From Bradyrhizobium sp. SSBR45G (GTDB lineage Bacteria; Pseudomonadota; Alphaproteobacteria; Rhizobiales; Xanthobacteraceae), in assembly GCF_030159255.1 (NCBI RefSeq), contig NZ_BSCT01000004.1, positions 124,001 through 188,000 of the forward strand: a stretch of DNA of 64,000 nucleotides, in the 5' to 3' direction. A program made the position numbers and the translations under genes. Shown one piece after another: positions 29,046 through 37,464 of this stretch. Position 1 is the first letter of the stretch. Every line of letters begins with the position of its first letter. The notes beneath the pieces are model-generated. The model was not told where the DNA came from and ran no database searches. It saw only the letters and a list, made by a program, of their open reading frames with translations.

Positions 29046-29460
29046 TATCGGCGGCGACGAATAGACGGCGGAGGATCCTGGCTAGCTTGGCGGGATCTTT
29101 TGCCTGGCATTCCCAGATCACCGCGCAGCGCCAGCCGATCTTTTTCAGGAGCCTGCCAGTCTCTCTGTCACGCAAGGCGTTTCTTAGAAGTTTCTTTGTC
29201 CAATATTCGACGTTGGTCTTGGGCATTCGCGCTCTAGCGCAGCTTTGGTGTGAATGCCAAAAGCAGCCGTTCACGAATAGGGCCGTGCGCCAGCGCGGGA
29301 ATACCAGGTCGGGCTTTCCCGGCAAATCGGAGCGATGAAGCCGAAAGCGAAGCCCCATGGCATGTGCTGCTCGCCTTACTGCCATCTCAGGGGCGGTGTT
29401 CTTGGACTTGACTTGCGCCATTGTCCAGGAGCGATGAGCGGGGTCTTCCTTCCGAGACAT
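29020..29460 (-). CDS. vsr: Very short patch repair (Vsr) endonuclease
   Basis: 146 residues from the chosen start. Vsr nicks next to T in T:G mismatches that arise when 5-methylcytosine deaminates. Family motifs are intact: SKNTAPEMAVRRAAHAMGLRF, LPGKPDLVFPRWRTALFVNG, CFWHSH, PKTNVEYWTKKLLRN and GWRCAVIWECQ. The metal-site Asp is in GKPDLVF and the Zn-type ligands Cys/His are in CFWHSH and the following cysteine. It is encoded against the helicase gene, with 26 bases of overlap at the 3' ends. Its presence supports DruM being a 5-methylcytosine enzyme whose sites need repair. The frame is open 17 codons further upstream, so the start could be earlier. Confidence 0.88.
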   Translation of the reverse strand: MSRKEDPAHRSWTMAQVKSKNTAPEMAVRRAAHAMGLRFRLHRSDLPGKPDLVFPRWRTALFVNGCFWHSHQSCARARMPKTNVEYWTKKLLRNALRDRETGRLLKKIGWRCAVIWECQAKDPAKLARILRRLFVAADTSWRQRSL

Positions 29461-29619
29461 CTTCCGGCCTGGCGTTTTGCTTGACGATCGGAGATGGCTG
29501 CGTCTTCTCATGTCAATCTCCGTCGTTCTGTGTCCTCAGCAGCGAGTTTCTATTTCATCAAATCCCGCCGTTCGCCGATCGGAAGATGTTTTTTGCCAGC
29601 GGCCAACACGGAGATGTTC

Positions 29620-30249
29620 TAATGTCTTCCCCGGCTACAAGGCACCAATCGTGCGCAATGGCACCGATGGCCGGGAGTTCGCGACCGCGCGGTGCGTGCC
29701 GTCCGTCGGGCCAAGCCATCTTGCAGGCCACGAAGCAACGCGCCGAGGAGCTGCAGGCGAAAGGCAAGACGGTCGACTTCAAAAAACTGCTCCGGATGGA
29801 GCCGGACGGCGGCACTATCAACATCCGCAAGGTGAGCGTAAACACTGGGCGCGCTGGCTCGGTGCGGAAAATATATGCGTGGTTAGGTTTACCAGTTTTT
29901 GAAGTATGACACCATCGACGGCAAGAAAGTGCCAGTCTGGTTGGCGCCCGACGAGAGCAGGCCGCTGCTGGCGTTCGCCGGCCTCTGGACCAATTGGACC
30001 TCCGTCCGCAAGGCGAGGGAGGGCGAGGTCACTGTCGATGTCTATGGCTTCCTGACGTGCGAGCCGAACGCCGAGGTCGGCCGCGTACATCCCAAGGCGA
30101 TGCCGGTGATCTTGACGTCTCCCGTGGAGTGTGACGCCTGGCTGCGCGCCCCTTGGGACGAGGCGAAAGCGCTGCAGCGGCCGCTGCCAGACGGCGCGCT
30201 ACAGATCGTGGCGACCGGGCCGAAAGAGGACGCCGCGCCTTTCGGCTAG
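29620..30249 (+). pseudogene. Decayed SRAP (YedK/HMCES-like) gene
   Basis: SRAP proteins cap abasic sites in single-stranded DNA. Pieces of one such protein run through all three frames: VFPGYKAPIVRNGTDGREFA (from 29624), then in another frame QRAEELQAKGKTVDFKKLL and NIRKVS (about 29735-29843), then [19 protein letters not shown] (about 29843-29899), then [19 protein letters not shown] to ...[12 protein letters not shown]...WLRAPW up to TGA 30247-30249. At least three frame changes, and loss of the N-terminal MCNLY-type start with its catalytic cysteine, show that it is dead. It lies between Vsr and the Ku operon. The last, intact frame alone could be mistaken for a 116-residue gene. Confidence 0.75.
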
Positions 30250-30376
30250 CGTTCGGCGTGGCCCTGCCGAACTGGTAAGAAACGCCGGAGCCCCGACGAT
30301 TGCGAATCCCTGCTGCGCGGCAACTGCTCGGAACGAGCAGGCGGGTGGAAGGATTCATTCAGCAGGAGCGACTTCG

Positions 30377-30640
30377 ATGCTGATGACGACGGAACGACGG
30401 GCGGCAATCCGTAGCCTGCGCGGCTGGGCGATCTCCGTGCTGCAGGAGGCGGGAGCGATCCAGGAATGCGAAGAGCATGGCTGGGCGAAGGAGCGGGCTG
30501 ACCCGCATGCGCGGGAGCGAGCCCTTCAGATCGCGACGCAGGATCCGCCGACTGGCGTTTCTCGCGAAGATGCGGTCGCGGAAGTTCGCCACGTGCTGGA
30601 TTCGATCGGCGATACCTGCCCGGAGTGTCCGCCCGAGTAA
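30377..30640 (+). CDS. Hypothetical protein, 87 residues
   Basis: A small acidic cytoplasmic protein (MLMTTERRAAIRSLRGWAIS...) with an Asp/Glu/Ala-rich helix and a C-terminal CPEC. ATG 30377 has AGCAGGAG eight bases upstream and gives a normal-looking protein; the frame is open further upstream only as arginine-rich nonsense. I do not recognise a family. It points toward the Ku operon, its stop being 15 bases from the stop of the convergent gene. Confidence 0.55.
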   Translation: MLMTTERRAAIRSLRGWAISVLQEAGAIQECEEHGWAKERADPHARERALQIATQDPPTGVSREDAVAEVRHVLDSIGDTCPECPPE

Positions 30641-30655
30641 CGTCGGCGGGCCGAT

Positions 30656-31264
30656 CTATTCGTGGGCGCGGCGTAGTGCGTCTCTGAGCTTCTCCCGCTC
30701 GGCCTCCCAGCGCCAGTCCTCGGCTTCAATCCGCTTCTCGAGATCGCGCCGCTCGGCTTCGAGATTCCCAAGCCGCTCATCGTGCTCCCGCTGCGCGGCA
30801 TCCAGCGCCGCTTGCGCTTTCGCGATCAGCTTTTCGCGCCGAGCCCGTTCCTTCTCCCTGATAGCCTCCTCTTTGCGCCGCTCGGCGTCTCGACGCCGCT
30901 GTTCGCGGTCGAACTGCGCGGCGGCCTTACGCGAATCTTCAACGCTCACCTTTGGAGCCGCACGCCGCTTTGCCTCCGGACGCTTGGCCTTCCTTTTCGG
31001 AGCACGTGGCTCATGATCCAGATCGGGCAATTCGGACTGCTCGGCAAATCGTCCTGTCGACCCGGCGGGACGCTTCAGAACCACGCCCGGCTTTGCCATG
31101 GTGGCGGCAACGACGTCCGGATCTTCGGTCTCCGTGGCGGCTCCCTGGTGGAAGAGATTGCTGCCGGCGCCCCATGCCTTCAGCGCGGCCTTCATGGAGG
31201 GCGCCGCGATCGCGAGATCGTAGAAACCAAGTGAGGTCTGATAGGTCTTCAGCTTACGCGGCAC
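30656..31264 (-). CDS. Coiled-coil hypothetical protein in the Ku operon
   Basis: 202 residues: a short globular N-terminal part (PRKLKTYQTSLGFYDLAIAA, then MKAALKAWGAGSNLFHQG) followed by a Lys/Glu/Arg/Ala-rich helix from about residue 85 to the end (REQRRRDAERRKEEAIREKE...). Such proteins are often annotated TolA-like because of composition only; I see no TolA membrane anchor. The N-terminal segment looks conserved and is the informative part. It starts a few bases after the preceding gene in what appears to be a three-gene unit with Ku. A DNA-end-joining accessory role is only a guess from position. Confidence 0.65.
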   Translation of the reverse strand: MPRKLKTYQTSLGFYDLAIAAPSMKAALKAWGAGSNLFHQGAATETEDPDVVAATMAKPGVVLKRPAGSTGRFAEQSELPDLDHEPRAPKRKAKRPEAKRRAAPKVSVEDSRKAAAQFDREQRRRDAERRKEEAIREKERARREKLIAKAQAALDAAQREHDERLGNLEAERRDLEKRIEAEDWRWEAEREKLRDALRRAHE

Positions 31265-31270
31265 CGGAGC

Positions 31271-31597
31271 TTACCTAGGCGACTGTGAGACTGCAGCATA
31301 CCACGTGGCGTAGGGCGTGTTCCGTGCCATGTGGCGGTTCAGATCGGGCGAGCCGTCGCTCCACCAGACCGGTCCCCGCTCGCCCAGCGCTCTCTTAGCG
31401 TGATCCACGGCGCGGTGGGCTGCGGCTTCGGCATCTGGATCTTTCGAAGCTTTGGCGGCCCGAACCGCGCGCCTGGCCGACATGAGCTGCGTGGTCAGCT
31501 GAGCTCTTTTGTCCTCGCTGATGGCAGGATCGGTCATGCGCCAGAGGCGGCCGCGGACGACGAAGTAGCGTCCATCCGGAGTTACGGGATACTTCAA
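31271..31597 (-). CDS. Hypothetical protein, 108 residues, coupled to Ku
   Basis: Starts MKYPVTPDGRYFVVRGRLWR and has a helical, Ala/Arg-rich middle and a C-terminal part GPVWWSDGSPDLNRHMARNT. Its ATG overlaps the Ku stop by four bases, so it is translated with Ku, and the coiled-coil gene follows seven bases later. No family function is known to me. The conserved pairing with Ku suggests a DNA-repair link, which is inference only. Confidence 0.65.
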   Translation of the reverse strand: MKYPVTPDGRYFVVRGRLWRMTDPAISEDKRAQLTTQLMSARRAVRAAKASKDPDAEAAAHRAVDHAKRALGERGPVWWSDGSPDLNRHMARNTPYATWYAAVSQSPR

Positions 31598-32526
31598 GCC
31601 GACTTCCGCTGCCGGCCGGATGCCTGCTTCTTCGCCGACGCCTCCTTGCCGGCGGTCTTCTTTCCCGCGATCGGCATCAGCATCTCCTTCTGCCCGGCGG
31701 CAGCTTTCTTCGGCTTCTTCGCCGGTTTAGCAGCCGCCTCCGTCGGTGGTGCCTTCTGCCCGACCGACCGCCGCAGCGCCTCCATCAGATCGACGACATT
31801 CTCGCCCTTCGGCCGATCCTTGGGGCGGATCGTCTTGCCCGCACGCTTCTGGTTGATCAGGTCGATCAGCGCGGTCTCATAGTGGTCCTCAAACTTCTCT
31901 GGCGCGAAGGTGCCAGCCTTCTGCTCGACGATGTGCCGCGCGAGATCCAGCATGTCCTTGGTGATCTTCACGTCCTGGATCTCTTCGAAATACTCCTGCT
32001 CCGATCGCACTTCATAGGGATAGCGGAGCAGCGTGCCGACGAGGCCCTTGTCCATCGGTTCGAGCGCGATGATGTGCTCGCGGTTGGTGAGCACGATCCG
32101 GCCGATCGCGACCTTGTTCATCTCCCGGATGGTCTCGCGGATCACGGCGAAGGCATCGTGACCGACTTTGCCGTCGGGACGCAGGTAGTAGGGGCGGATC
32201 AGATAGCGCGGGTCGATGTCCGCCTTGTCCACGAACTCGTCGATCTCGATCGTGCGCGTGGACTCAAGGGCGATCTCCTCGAGCTCCTCCTTCGAGACCT
32301 CAATGTATTGGCCCTTCTCGAGCTCATAGCCCTTGACGATGTCCTCGTTAGGGACCTCTTCGCCCGTGTCAGCGTCGACCTTCACGTACCTGATACGGTG
32401 GCCGGTCTGCCTGTTCAGCTGGTTGAACGAGATCTTCTCGGACTCGGACGTGGCTGGGTAGAGGGCTACCGGGCACGTGACGAGCGACAGACGCAGGAAG
32501 CCTTTCCAGTTGGCGCGGGGGGCCAT
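31594..32526 (-). CDS. ku: Ku homodimer, non-homologous end-joining protein
   Basis: A bacterial Ku protein of 310 residues that rings DNA ends and recruits ligase LigD. It opens with APRANWKGFLRLSLVTCPVA, the standard N-terminus, and continues through the beta-barrel core (ISFNQLNRQTGHRIRYVKVD, GYELEKGQYIEVSKEEL, IDPRYLIRPYYLRPDGK) to KFEDHYETALIDLI. The last 60 residues form a Lys/Ala-rich tail of the kind that contacts DNA and LigD. No ligD is present in this window, so the partner must be elsewhere. Rhizobia often carry several Ku genes, some on mobile regions, and this copy lies within or beside the island. Confidence 0.95.
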   Translation of the reverse strand: MAPRANWKGFLRLSLVTCPVALYPATSESEKISFNQLNRQTGHRIRYVKVDADTGEEVPNEDIVKGYELEKGQYIEVSKEELEEIALESTRTIEIDEFVDKADIDPRYLIRPYYLRPDGKVGHDAFAVIRETIREMNKVAIGRIVLTNREHIIALEPMDKGLVGTLLRYPYEVRSEQEYFEEIQDVKITKDMLDLARHIVEQKAGTFAPEKFEDHYETALIDLINQKRAGKTIRPKDRPKGENVVDLMEALRRSVGQKAPPTEAAAKPAKKPKKAAAGQKEMLMPIAGKKTAGKEASAKKQASGRQRKSA

Positions 32527-33004
32527 TTACGCGGAACTCCAGGGTTGAAGCGGTCCGGATTCAAGACGTTTGGACGGGGTGGGTTCCGACGCCGTTACGG
32601 CGAGCAGGGGAATTGACGTTCAACCCAATTGGGACGGAAGAGCCTTCGTCCATCAAACCCCCGGGTATTGTGTCGCTCGCCGGAGGCACTCGCGCGAAGG
32701 CCGCCTCCGCTTTACTGCGGCGCCGCTATGCTGCCTTCGCGCGGGTGCCTTTTTATCCGGTCTCGCGACTGCACTCGGTCCCGGGTCCCTCCGCTCGCGC
32801 GGCGGCCGCTATGCTGACCCTCCTGCGGGTGCCTTCTCTGCCTTCGCTCCGCTTCGGCATGAGCTCGGCCATCCACGGTGCGCCATTTCATTACCGAGCA
32901 AAGATCGGATCGAGCGGCTGCCCTTTTTCGGCTGCTACTGTGTTTCAGCAGTTTCCGCTTATGGGAGCAGATGGAAGCGAAGCGAGTCGCGCGAACGGAA
33001 GCCG
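32527..33004. repeat. Gene-free region with two imperfect direct repeats
   Basis: No gene is supported in these 478 bases. Two related segments of about 30 bases, at 32721-32750 and 32804-32834, share CCGCTATGCTG and GCGGGTGCCT around a variable centre. A third CCGCTATG occurs at 33001. They could be remnants of a small repeat or of a decayed gene. The Ku promoter should lie in the first part of this region. Confidence 0.4.
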
Positions 33005-33490
33005 CTATGGCCCGGCAATTTTTCGATAGGTCACATGGGCGGTCGCGAATGGAAGCCCGGCGCGGCCGGCTGATCCGCGAACGATACAGGCGTTGTCGTC
33101 GATGAGATAAAACCAGTCGTCAAAATTCAGCTTTGTGGTTTTGCCGTCGGACTGCGGTGTGTCCCTCGTGTAACGCCAATGGAATGCGCAACCGGACTGC
33201 TCGCCTTCCGCCTCTCCGTCGAGGTGTGGCTCTAACCCCTTGTACTTGCAGGGGCCAAGCTTTTGGATCGTCCAATTGAGCGTGTCCTCGTGTCCATCAT
33301 CGAAGCGGTAGGTCTCGACGAAGTGAACGACCTGCTTCGCCTCGTCCCATTGGCCCTCCGCCGTGATCGTCGCGCGCTTCAGCAGACCGCCGATCAGGCT
33401 TTCAAGCACGGCCCATCCTTCCAGCCTTCCATGGAAGAAGCGCTCCGGCCGGAAGATCGGCGTGGTGCCGTCGAATTGCTTGATGGACAT
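33005..33490 (-). CDS. DUF3833 family protein
   Basis: 161 residues from the start MSIKQFDGTTPIFRPERFF, chosen because GGGAG lies seven bases upstream; the frame is open ten codons further. It shows the DUF3833 pattern: PERFFHGRLEGWAVLESLIG, then EGQWDEAKQVVHFVETYRFD, then NWTIQKLGPCKYKGLEPHLD, then FDDWFYLIDDNACIVR. The family is a small lipocalin-like beta barrel of unknown function. Most members are lipoproteins, but this one lacks a signal peptide. Isolated, with no evident operon partner. Confidence 0.7.
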   Translation of the reverse strand: MSIKQFDGTTPIFRPERFFHGRLEGWAVLESLIGGLLKRATITAEGQWDEAKQVVHFVETYRFDDGHEDTLNWTIQKLGPCKYKGLEPHLDGEAEGEQSGCAFHWRYTRDTPQSDGKTTKLNFDDWFYLIDDNACIVRGSAGRAGLPFATAHVTYRKIAGP

Positions 33491-33670
33491 TGGCTGCTCC
33501 CTGGAATGGAAACGAACCACGCAGCAGACGTCAGGTTCCGCTGCATCCGCTCAACACAATGAGCGTCTCGGGATGTGGCCCGCATGTCAGAGGAAGAGTG
33601 CAGGCCGGATTGGCCGTGACGGGTTGGAAGCGGCGAGAGAGTTCTGCCGCGCCCGTCGCGGAGATCTGCG

Positions 33671-34085
33671 ATGCAGGGACGGAGAGTTGGAGCGCGCGTC
33701 GGTGAGGGCCGGGCGAGCCTCTACGAGGAGATCACGAGCAAGATCATCGGCGAGCTGGAGACTGGCCGCGTGCCCTGGGTCCAGCCCTGGGGGAAAATGG
33801 CGACGAAGGCTCAGTTGGCGTTGCCCCGCAATGCTACTACGGGGCGGGCGTACTCGGGAATCAACGTTCTGATCCTCTGGGGGGCCGTGATCGAGCGTGG
33901 GTTTACCGGCCAGAGCTGGCTGACGTTTCGGCAGGCGCTCTCGGTGGCGGGCCATGTGCGTAAGGGTGAGCGTGGTGTTACGGTCGTCTATGCCGATCGC
34001 TTCGTGCCGTCGGATGAGCGGCAGCGTGCCCGCGAGACTGGTGAAGACGCGCAGGCCATTCCGTTTCTGAAGCGGTTTACGGTTC
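33671..34085 (+). pseudogene. Truncated ArdC antirestriction protein (N-terminal domain only)
   Basis: ArdC binds single-stranded DNA and protects incoming conjugative DNA. The N-terminal domain is complete: SLYEEITSKIIGELETGRVP, WVQPWGK, LPRNATTGRAYSGINVLILW, QSWLTFRQALSVAGHVRKGE and IPFLKRFTV. It then stops matching where the family continues with FNVDQ, and the sequence jumps into trbI in another frame. The metalloprotease-like C-terminal domain is missing. The frame as it stands runs on to a stop at 34177 with an out-of-frame tail, so a 168-residue product could still be made. Confidence 0.8.
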
Positions 34086-34088
34086 ACG

Positions 34089-34580
34089 GCCCAGGTCACC
34101 GAGAACGTCTTCGATACTCCGTCGGGACGTTTCCTCTTGGTGCCCCAGGGAGCGCGGCTGATCGGGGTCTACGATAGCCAGGTGACGGCCGGACAGTCGC
34201 GTGTGCTTCTGGTCTGGACCCGGCTGATCATGCCCAATGGCCGCTCGATCGTGCTCGAAAGGCAGCCGGGCGCTGATGCTGGTGGCTACTCAGGTTTATC
34301 GGACGAGGTCGACAGCCATTGGAAGGAACTGATCGGTGCTGCGCTCCTTTCGACCTCGCTCTCGGTCGGAAGCGAGGTGAATGCAGGCGCAAACCCAAAC
34401 ACGAACAACGCCACCATCATTCAAACGCTGCGCCAGGGCTTTGGCAATGCCATGAGCCAGACCGGCCAACAGCTCGTCCGCCAGCAGATGAACATCCAAC
34501 CGACGTTAACTGTGAGGCCAGGACTTCCGGTCCGGGTGATCGTCAACAGGGATCTCGTGCTCGAGCCGTATCGCGGATAG
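34089..34580 (+). pseudogene. C-terminal fragment of conjugation protein TrbI (VirB10 family)
   Basis: TrbI bridges inner and outer membranes in the mating-pair channel. The fragment starts mid-protein at AQVTENVFDTPSGRFLLVPQ and runs to the natural end through GARLIGVYDSQVTAGQSRVL, LVWTRLIMPNGRSIVLERQP, NIQPTLTVRPGLPVRVIVN and RDLVLEPYRG. The N-terminal membrane anchor and linker are gone, and the fragment joins directly to ardC. All the other trb genes are absent. This is strong evidence for a large deletion inside a former conjugative element. Confidence 0.85.
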
Positions 34581-34591
34581 GAAGACAGCAC

Positions 34592-34828
34592 ATGAAGCTG
34601 AAAATAGCGGCGTTGCCAGACGAAAAACCGGTGAAAATCACCGTCGAGATCCCGGCGGCGGTACATCGCGATCTGCTAATATACGCTGAGCTCGTAGCAT
34701 CGCAGTCCAGTCAAGAAGCTGTAGATCCTGGCCGCTTGGTAGTCGCCATGGTCAGGGGATTTATGGGAGCGGATCGTACGTTTGTGAAATTGAAGGGCCG
34801 GGCGTCGGGGCCTCCTGGAAAAAAATAA
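34592..34828 (+). CDS. DUF2274 family protein (trb-operon partner)
   Basis: 78 residues, beginning MKLKIAALPDEKPVKITVEI and continuing PAAVHRDLLIYAELVA and DPGRLVVAMVRGFMGADRTF. DUF2274 genes stand directly after trbI in conjugative islands, and here the gene starts 11 bases after the trbI fragment, so the original order is kept. The coding frame is intact. With the transfer genes deleted it probably has no partner left. Confidence 0.8.
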   Translation: MKLKIAALPDEKPVKITVEIPAAVHRDLLIYAELVASQSSQEAVDPGRLVVAMVRGFMGADRTFVKLKGRASGPPGKK

Positions 34829-34981
34829 TCTGCGCTTCAATAAAACGAGTGGTGCACGAAGCTGTGCTGAGCACGGCTCGCAACGCAAGATGATTCCGGC
34901 TTACGCTGGCCAGAGCGTCGTGGATAGCGGAGGCCAGCTTGGCGGGGAACATCGAAATCAGCGGGCTGACCACGCCGCTCC

Positions 34982-36223
34982 TCACACGACAAGATCGATA
35001 GTGAGAAGTAGGAGGCTGGAAGCGAGGCCAAAAAATGGCACCCACATTGGGCAAATGAACGCCCCAGACGGCGGCGCCTCGTTTCTACGTTTGATTCGGA
35101 TCAGCGCGACATTAACGACCGCGAAAACAACGAGAGTGAAGCGTGCCGTTAAATCTGCAAGTCCACTAAGCGGGACGGCTAGTGAGAGCACCAGGATCGC
35201 TCCAATGCCGAATGCCGTAGCTAGAAGCGGTGTGTGCGTCACCGAATTCAGCTGTGCGAAGACCTTGGGCAAATTGCCCTGATCAGCGAGACCGTAGATC
35301 ACGCGGCCAATCATGATCATGTGAACAATGATCCCGTTGAGTGTGGCCACAACAGCAATTGCGCTCATTGTAACGAGCGGGAGGCCCGTCAGCCGCTCGA
35401 AGACAAGCGCGAGTGGAGCCGAGGAGCGTGCGAGTTCTTGTGGGGGCACCGCCGTCACCGCGATCCACACAACCAGCGCGTAGATCAGCGCTGTCAAGCC
35501 GAGGGTCAGGAACAGCGCGCGGGGCAGGGTACGGCTCGGGTCCTTCATTTCTTCCGCAACGTTGACCAGATGCTCGAAGCCGATGAAGGAAAAGACCGCG
35601 ATGAGCGTCGTTCCGCCGATTCCAATCCAGGCCGTCGCATCTCGTGCTGAAGGCCAAATTTCCGGGAGGCGGGTGACAACATCGGTCCCGTGACCGAGGC
35701 CGGCAACGATAATCAGCACGAGGCCGCCCACCTCGACGAGCGTCATGATTCCGGCGAAAGTGATCGACTGTACCGTAGCGAGACATGCCACGACACCCAT
35801 CGCAAGTACCACGCCAGAGATGATCCATGGAGCCGAAATAGGCAGAAACACCGCAACATAGCCCGCACTGCCAACGCTGATGGTCGCGGCCGAGATTGTT
35901 GCGGTCGCGACCACGAGAAGCCCGACCGCGAGGCTGAGCCATTCGCGATGAAAGGCGGCCTGCACATAGGCCGCCTCGCTGGCGCTCACCGGCATCCGCG
36001 TTCCCAATTCGGCGAATGATGCTGCACTGAACGCCATCACAAGTGCTGCGCCGATGAAGGCGAGTGGCGCATGCATACCACTACGTGCTGCGGCGATCCC
36101 GACAAGGACGTAAATTCCTGCTCCGATGGTGACGCCAAGGCCATAAAGCACCGCATGGGTCAGCGTCAGTGACCGCAAAAGGCGCTGCGACCCGCCCGGC
36201 GAGTCAGCAGCCTCGATAGACAT
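34982..36223 (-). CDS. APC superfamily amino-acid permease
   Basis: 413 residues with about 11-12 hydrophobic segments. The N-terminus has the APC signature LTHAVLYGLGVTIGAGIYVLVG (helix 1, with the unwound GAGIY motif for the amino-acid backbone). A further conserved segment is AVFSFIGFEHLVNVAEEMKD, where eukaryotic-like and bacterial cationic/broad transporters have GFD/E. The C-terminal helices are shorter than usual, so the protein is slightly compact. Substrate unknown. It stands alone between the conjugation relic and a membrane protein, and is probably outside the former element, though the edge is not visible. Confidence 0.8.
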   Translation of the reverse strand: MSIEAADSPGGSQRLLRSLTLTHAVLYGLGVTIGAGIYVLVGIAAARSGMHAPLAFIGAALVMAFSAASFAELGTRMPVSASEAAYVQAAFHREWLSLAVGLLVVATATISAATISVGSAGYVAVFLPISAPWIISGVVLAMGVVACLATVQSITFAGIMTLVEVGGLVLIIVAGLGHGTDVVTRLPEIWPSARDATAWIGIGGTTLIAVFSFIGFEHLVNVAEEMKDPSRTLPRALFLTLGLTALIYALVVWIAVTAVPPQELARSSAPLALVFERLTGLPLVTMSAIAVVATLNGIIVHMIMIGRVIYGLADQGNLPKVFAQLNSVTHTPLLATAFGIGAILVLSLAVPLSGLADLTARFTLVVFAVVNVALIRIKRRNEAPPSGAFICPMWVPFFGLASSLLLLTIDLVV

Positions 36224-36647
36224 TCGACGTTCTCCTCGGATGGAATGATACGTGCACCCTGCGTATCCTCAGGGCAAGACGATCTCGATCGCAATTCGAT
36301 TGAGGAAGGGTTTGATCAAAATCAGGGCCCATCCAAGAGGCCGTCATGCTCTCAGCCAGCCGCTGACCGTAAAGTGCACCAGCCCATGAAGCGAAAGCAA
36401 CCAAGATCAACCCCGGGACGACGCGAACAGCATAGCCGTTGTTCACTCTGCTGTGGCGTCGTTCAGACGCATGCAAGTCGCATCAACTCCGTTGACTCCG
36501 ATCGGCAGCCACTACGGTTCCATCGACCTGGGCTTTCGATTGACCATCCTCGCATTTGCGGTCGCATGTTGAGCCAGCGCAAGTATCGCGATGGCCAAGA
36601 TGATAACGGATCGAGTGTGACCAAAACGATTTCAAACCGGATCGACG
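36224..36647. other. Intergenic region without a supported gene
   Basis: About 424 bases. A minus-strand frame at 36204-36476 includes a hydrophobic segment (VVPGLILVAFASWAGALYGQ) and could be a decayed membrane-protein gene, but no family is recognised and it overlaps the permease start. Nothing else is evident. The promoter of the permease should be here. Confidence 0.35.
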
Positions 36648-37232
36648 ATGACAGAAGGCGCCTCCGGCCAATTGATTGAGCTGCGTGTCCATAAAGTTGT
36701 GCAGCTGTTTCACACGCTGGATCCATTCCCATTCCGGGAGCGGGATCTCGACAAGGAAGTAGAAGAGTTCATCGTCGGTTGGGCCCGCGAATTGCCCGGG
36801 GATCGATCGATAAGAATCGTCGTTCACGCTCCTGAGTCCGAGACCCAGTCAAGGGCGGCTCGGGAGCTAAGCGAGGCATTCAATCGCTACTTTTCCGAAC
36901 ACGCCGGGACCATTCAGCGGGAGATCAAGGAGCTGTTTCGGGTCGGTCGGCGCTCTCTTGCGATCGGGATCACGATTCTGATCATATGTCTCGTCTCGGC
37001 ACATGTCGCCAGCGGTCATCTGATTGATAGCCCGTTCAGGCGCTTGGTTGAGGAAAGCTTTCTCATTCTTGGGTGGGTAGCGAACTGGCGGCCCCTTGAA
37101 ATATTTCTGTACGATTGGCTGCCGCTCGCCCGAAGGCGTGATTTGTACCGCCGCCTTTCGATCGCGACGGTCGAGTTGAAAGCATACGACAATCCGGAGA
37201 CCCCAGAGATCGGGCTGGCGATAGCGACTTGA
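36648..37232 (+). CDS. Conserved-looking hypothetical membrane protein
   Basis: 194 residues. The N-terminal soluble half (IELRVHKVVQLFHTLDPFPF, then RERDLDKEVEEFIVGWAREL) is followed by two membrane stretches, SLAIGITILIICLVSAHVAS and LILGWVANWRPLEIFLYDWL. The protein ends in a short basic and polar tail (RRDLYRRLSIATVELKAYDN). Codon use and the clean helical pattern argue that it is real. I do not recognise the function. It stands alone, with a 232-base gap holding nothing identifiable before the methyltransferase pseudogene. Confidence 0.6.
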   Translation: MTEGASGQLIELRVHKVVQLFHTLDPFPFRERDLDKEVEEFIVGWARELPGDRSIRIVVHAPESETQSRAARELSEAFNRYFSEHAGTIQREIKELFRVGRRSLAIGITILIICLVSAHVASGHLIDSPFRRLVEESFLILGWVANWRPLEIFLYDWLPLARRRDLYRRLSIATVELKAYDNPETPEIGLAIAT

Positions 37233-37464
37233 CTCCCGTCAAGCAGGCTTAGTTGCGTCCGGAGCATGCTTTGTAAGAGGATCTGCCCTTCAAAGGTTCG
37301 GTGCCCTCAAGGCAGGCTTAGCACGCCCACGGCGCGCCTGGCTGCCGACGCGCTTCCCGCATCAATGCCGCTGGCAGGAAAACGGACGGAGCCGACGGAT
37401 CCTTATTGCCGAAGATAGGGGGAGCAGTCATCTATGCACCTCGAGTGAATGAAGGGATGCAGCC

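Noticed and set aside
36204..36476. Small minus-strand membrane protein
   Set aside because: One hydrophobic segment only, no ribosome site or family match, and it overlaps the permease start.
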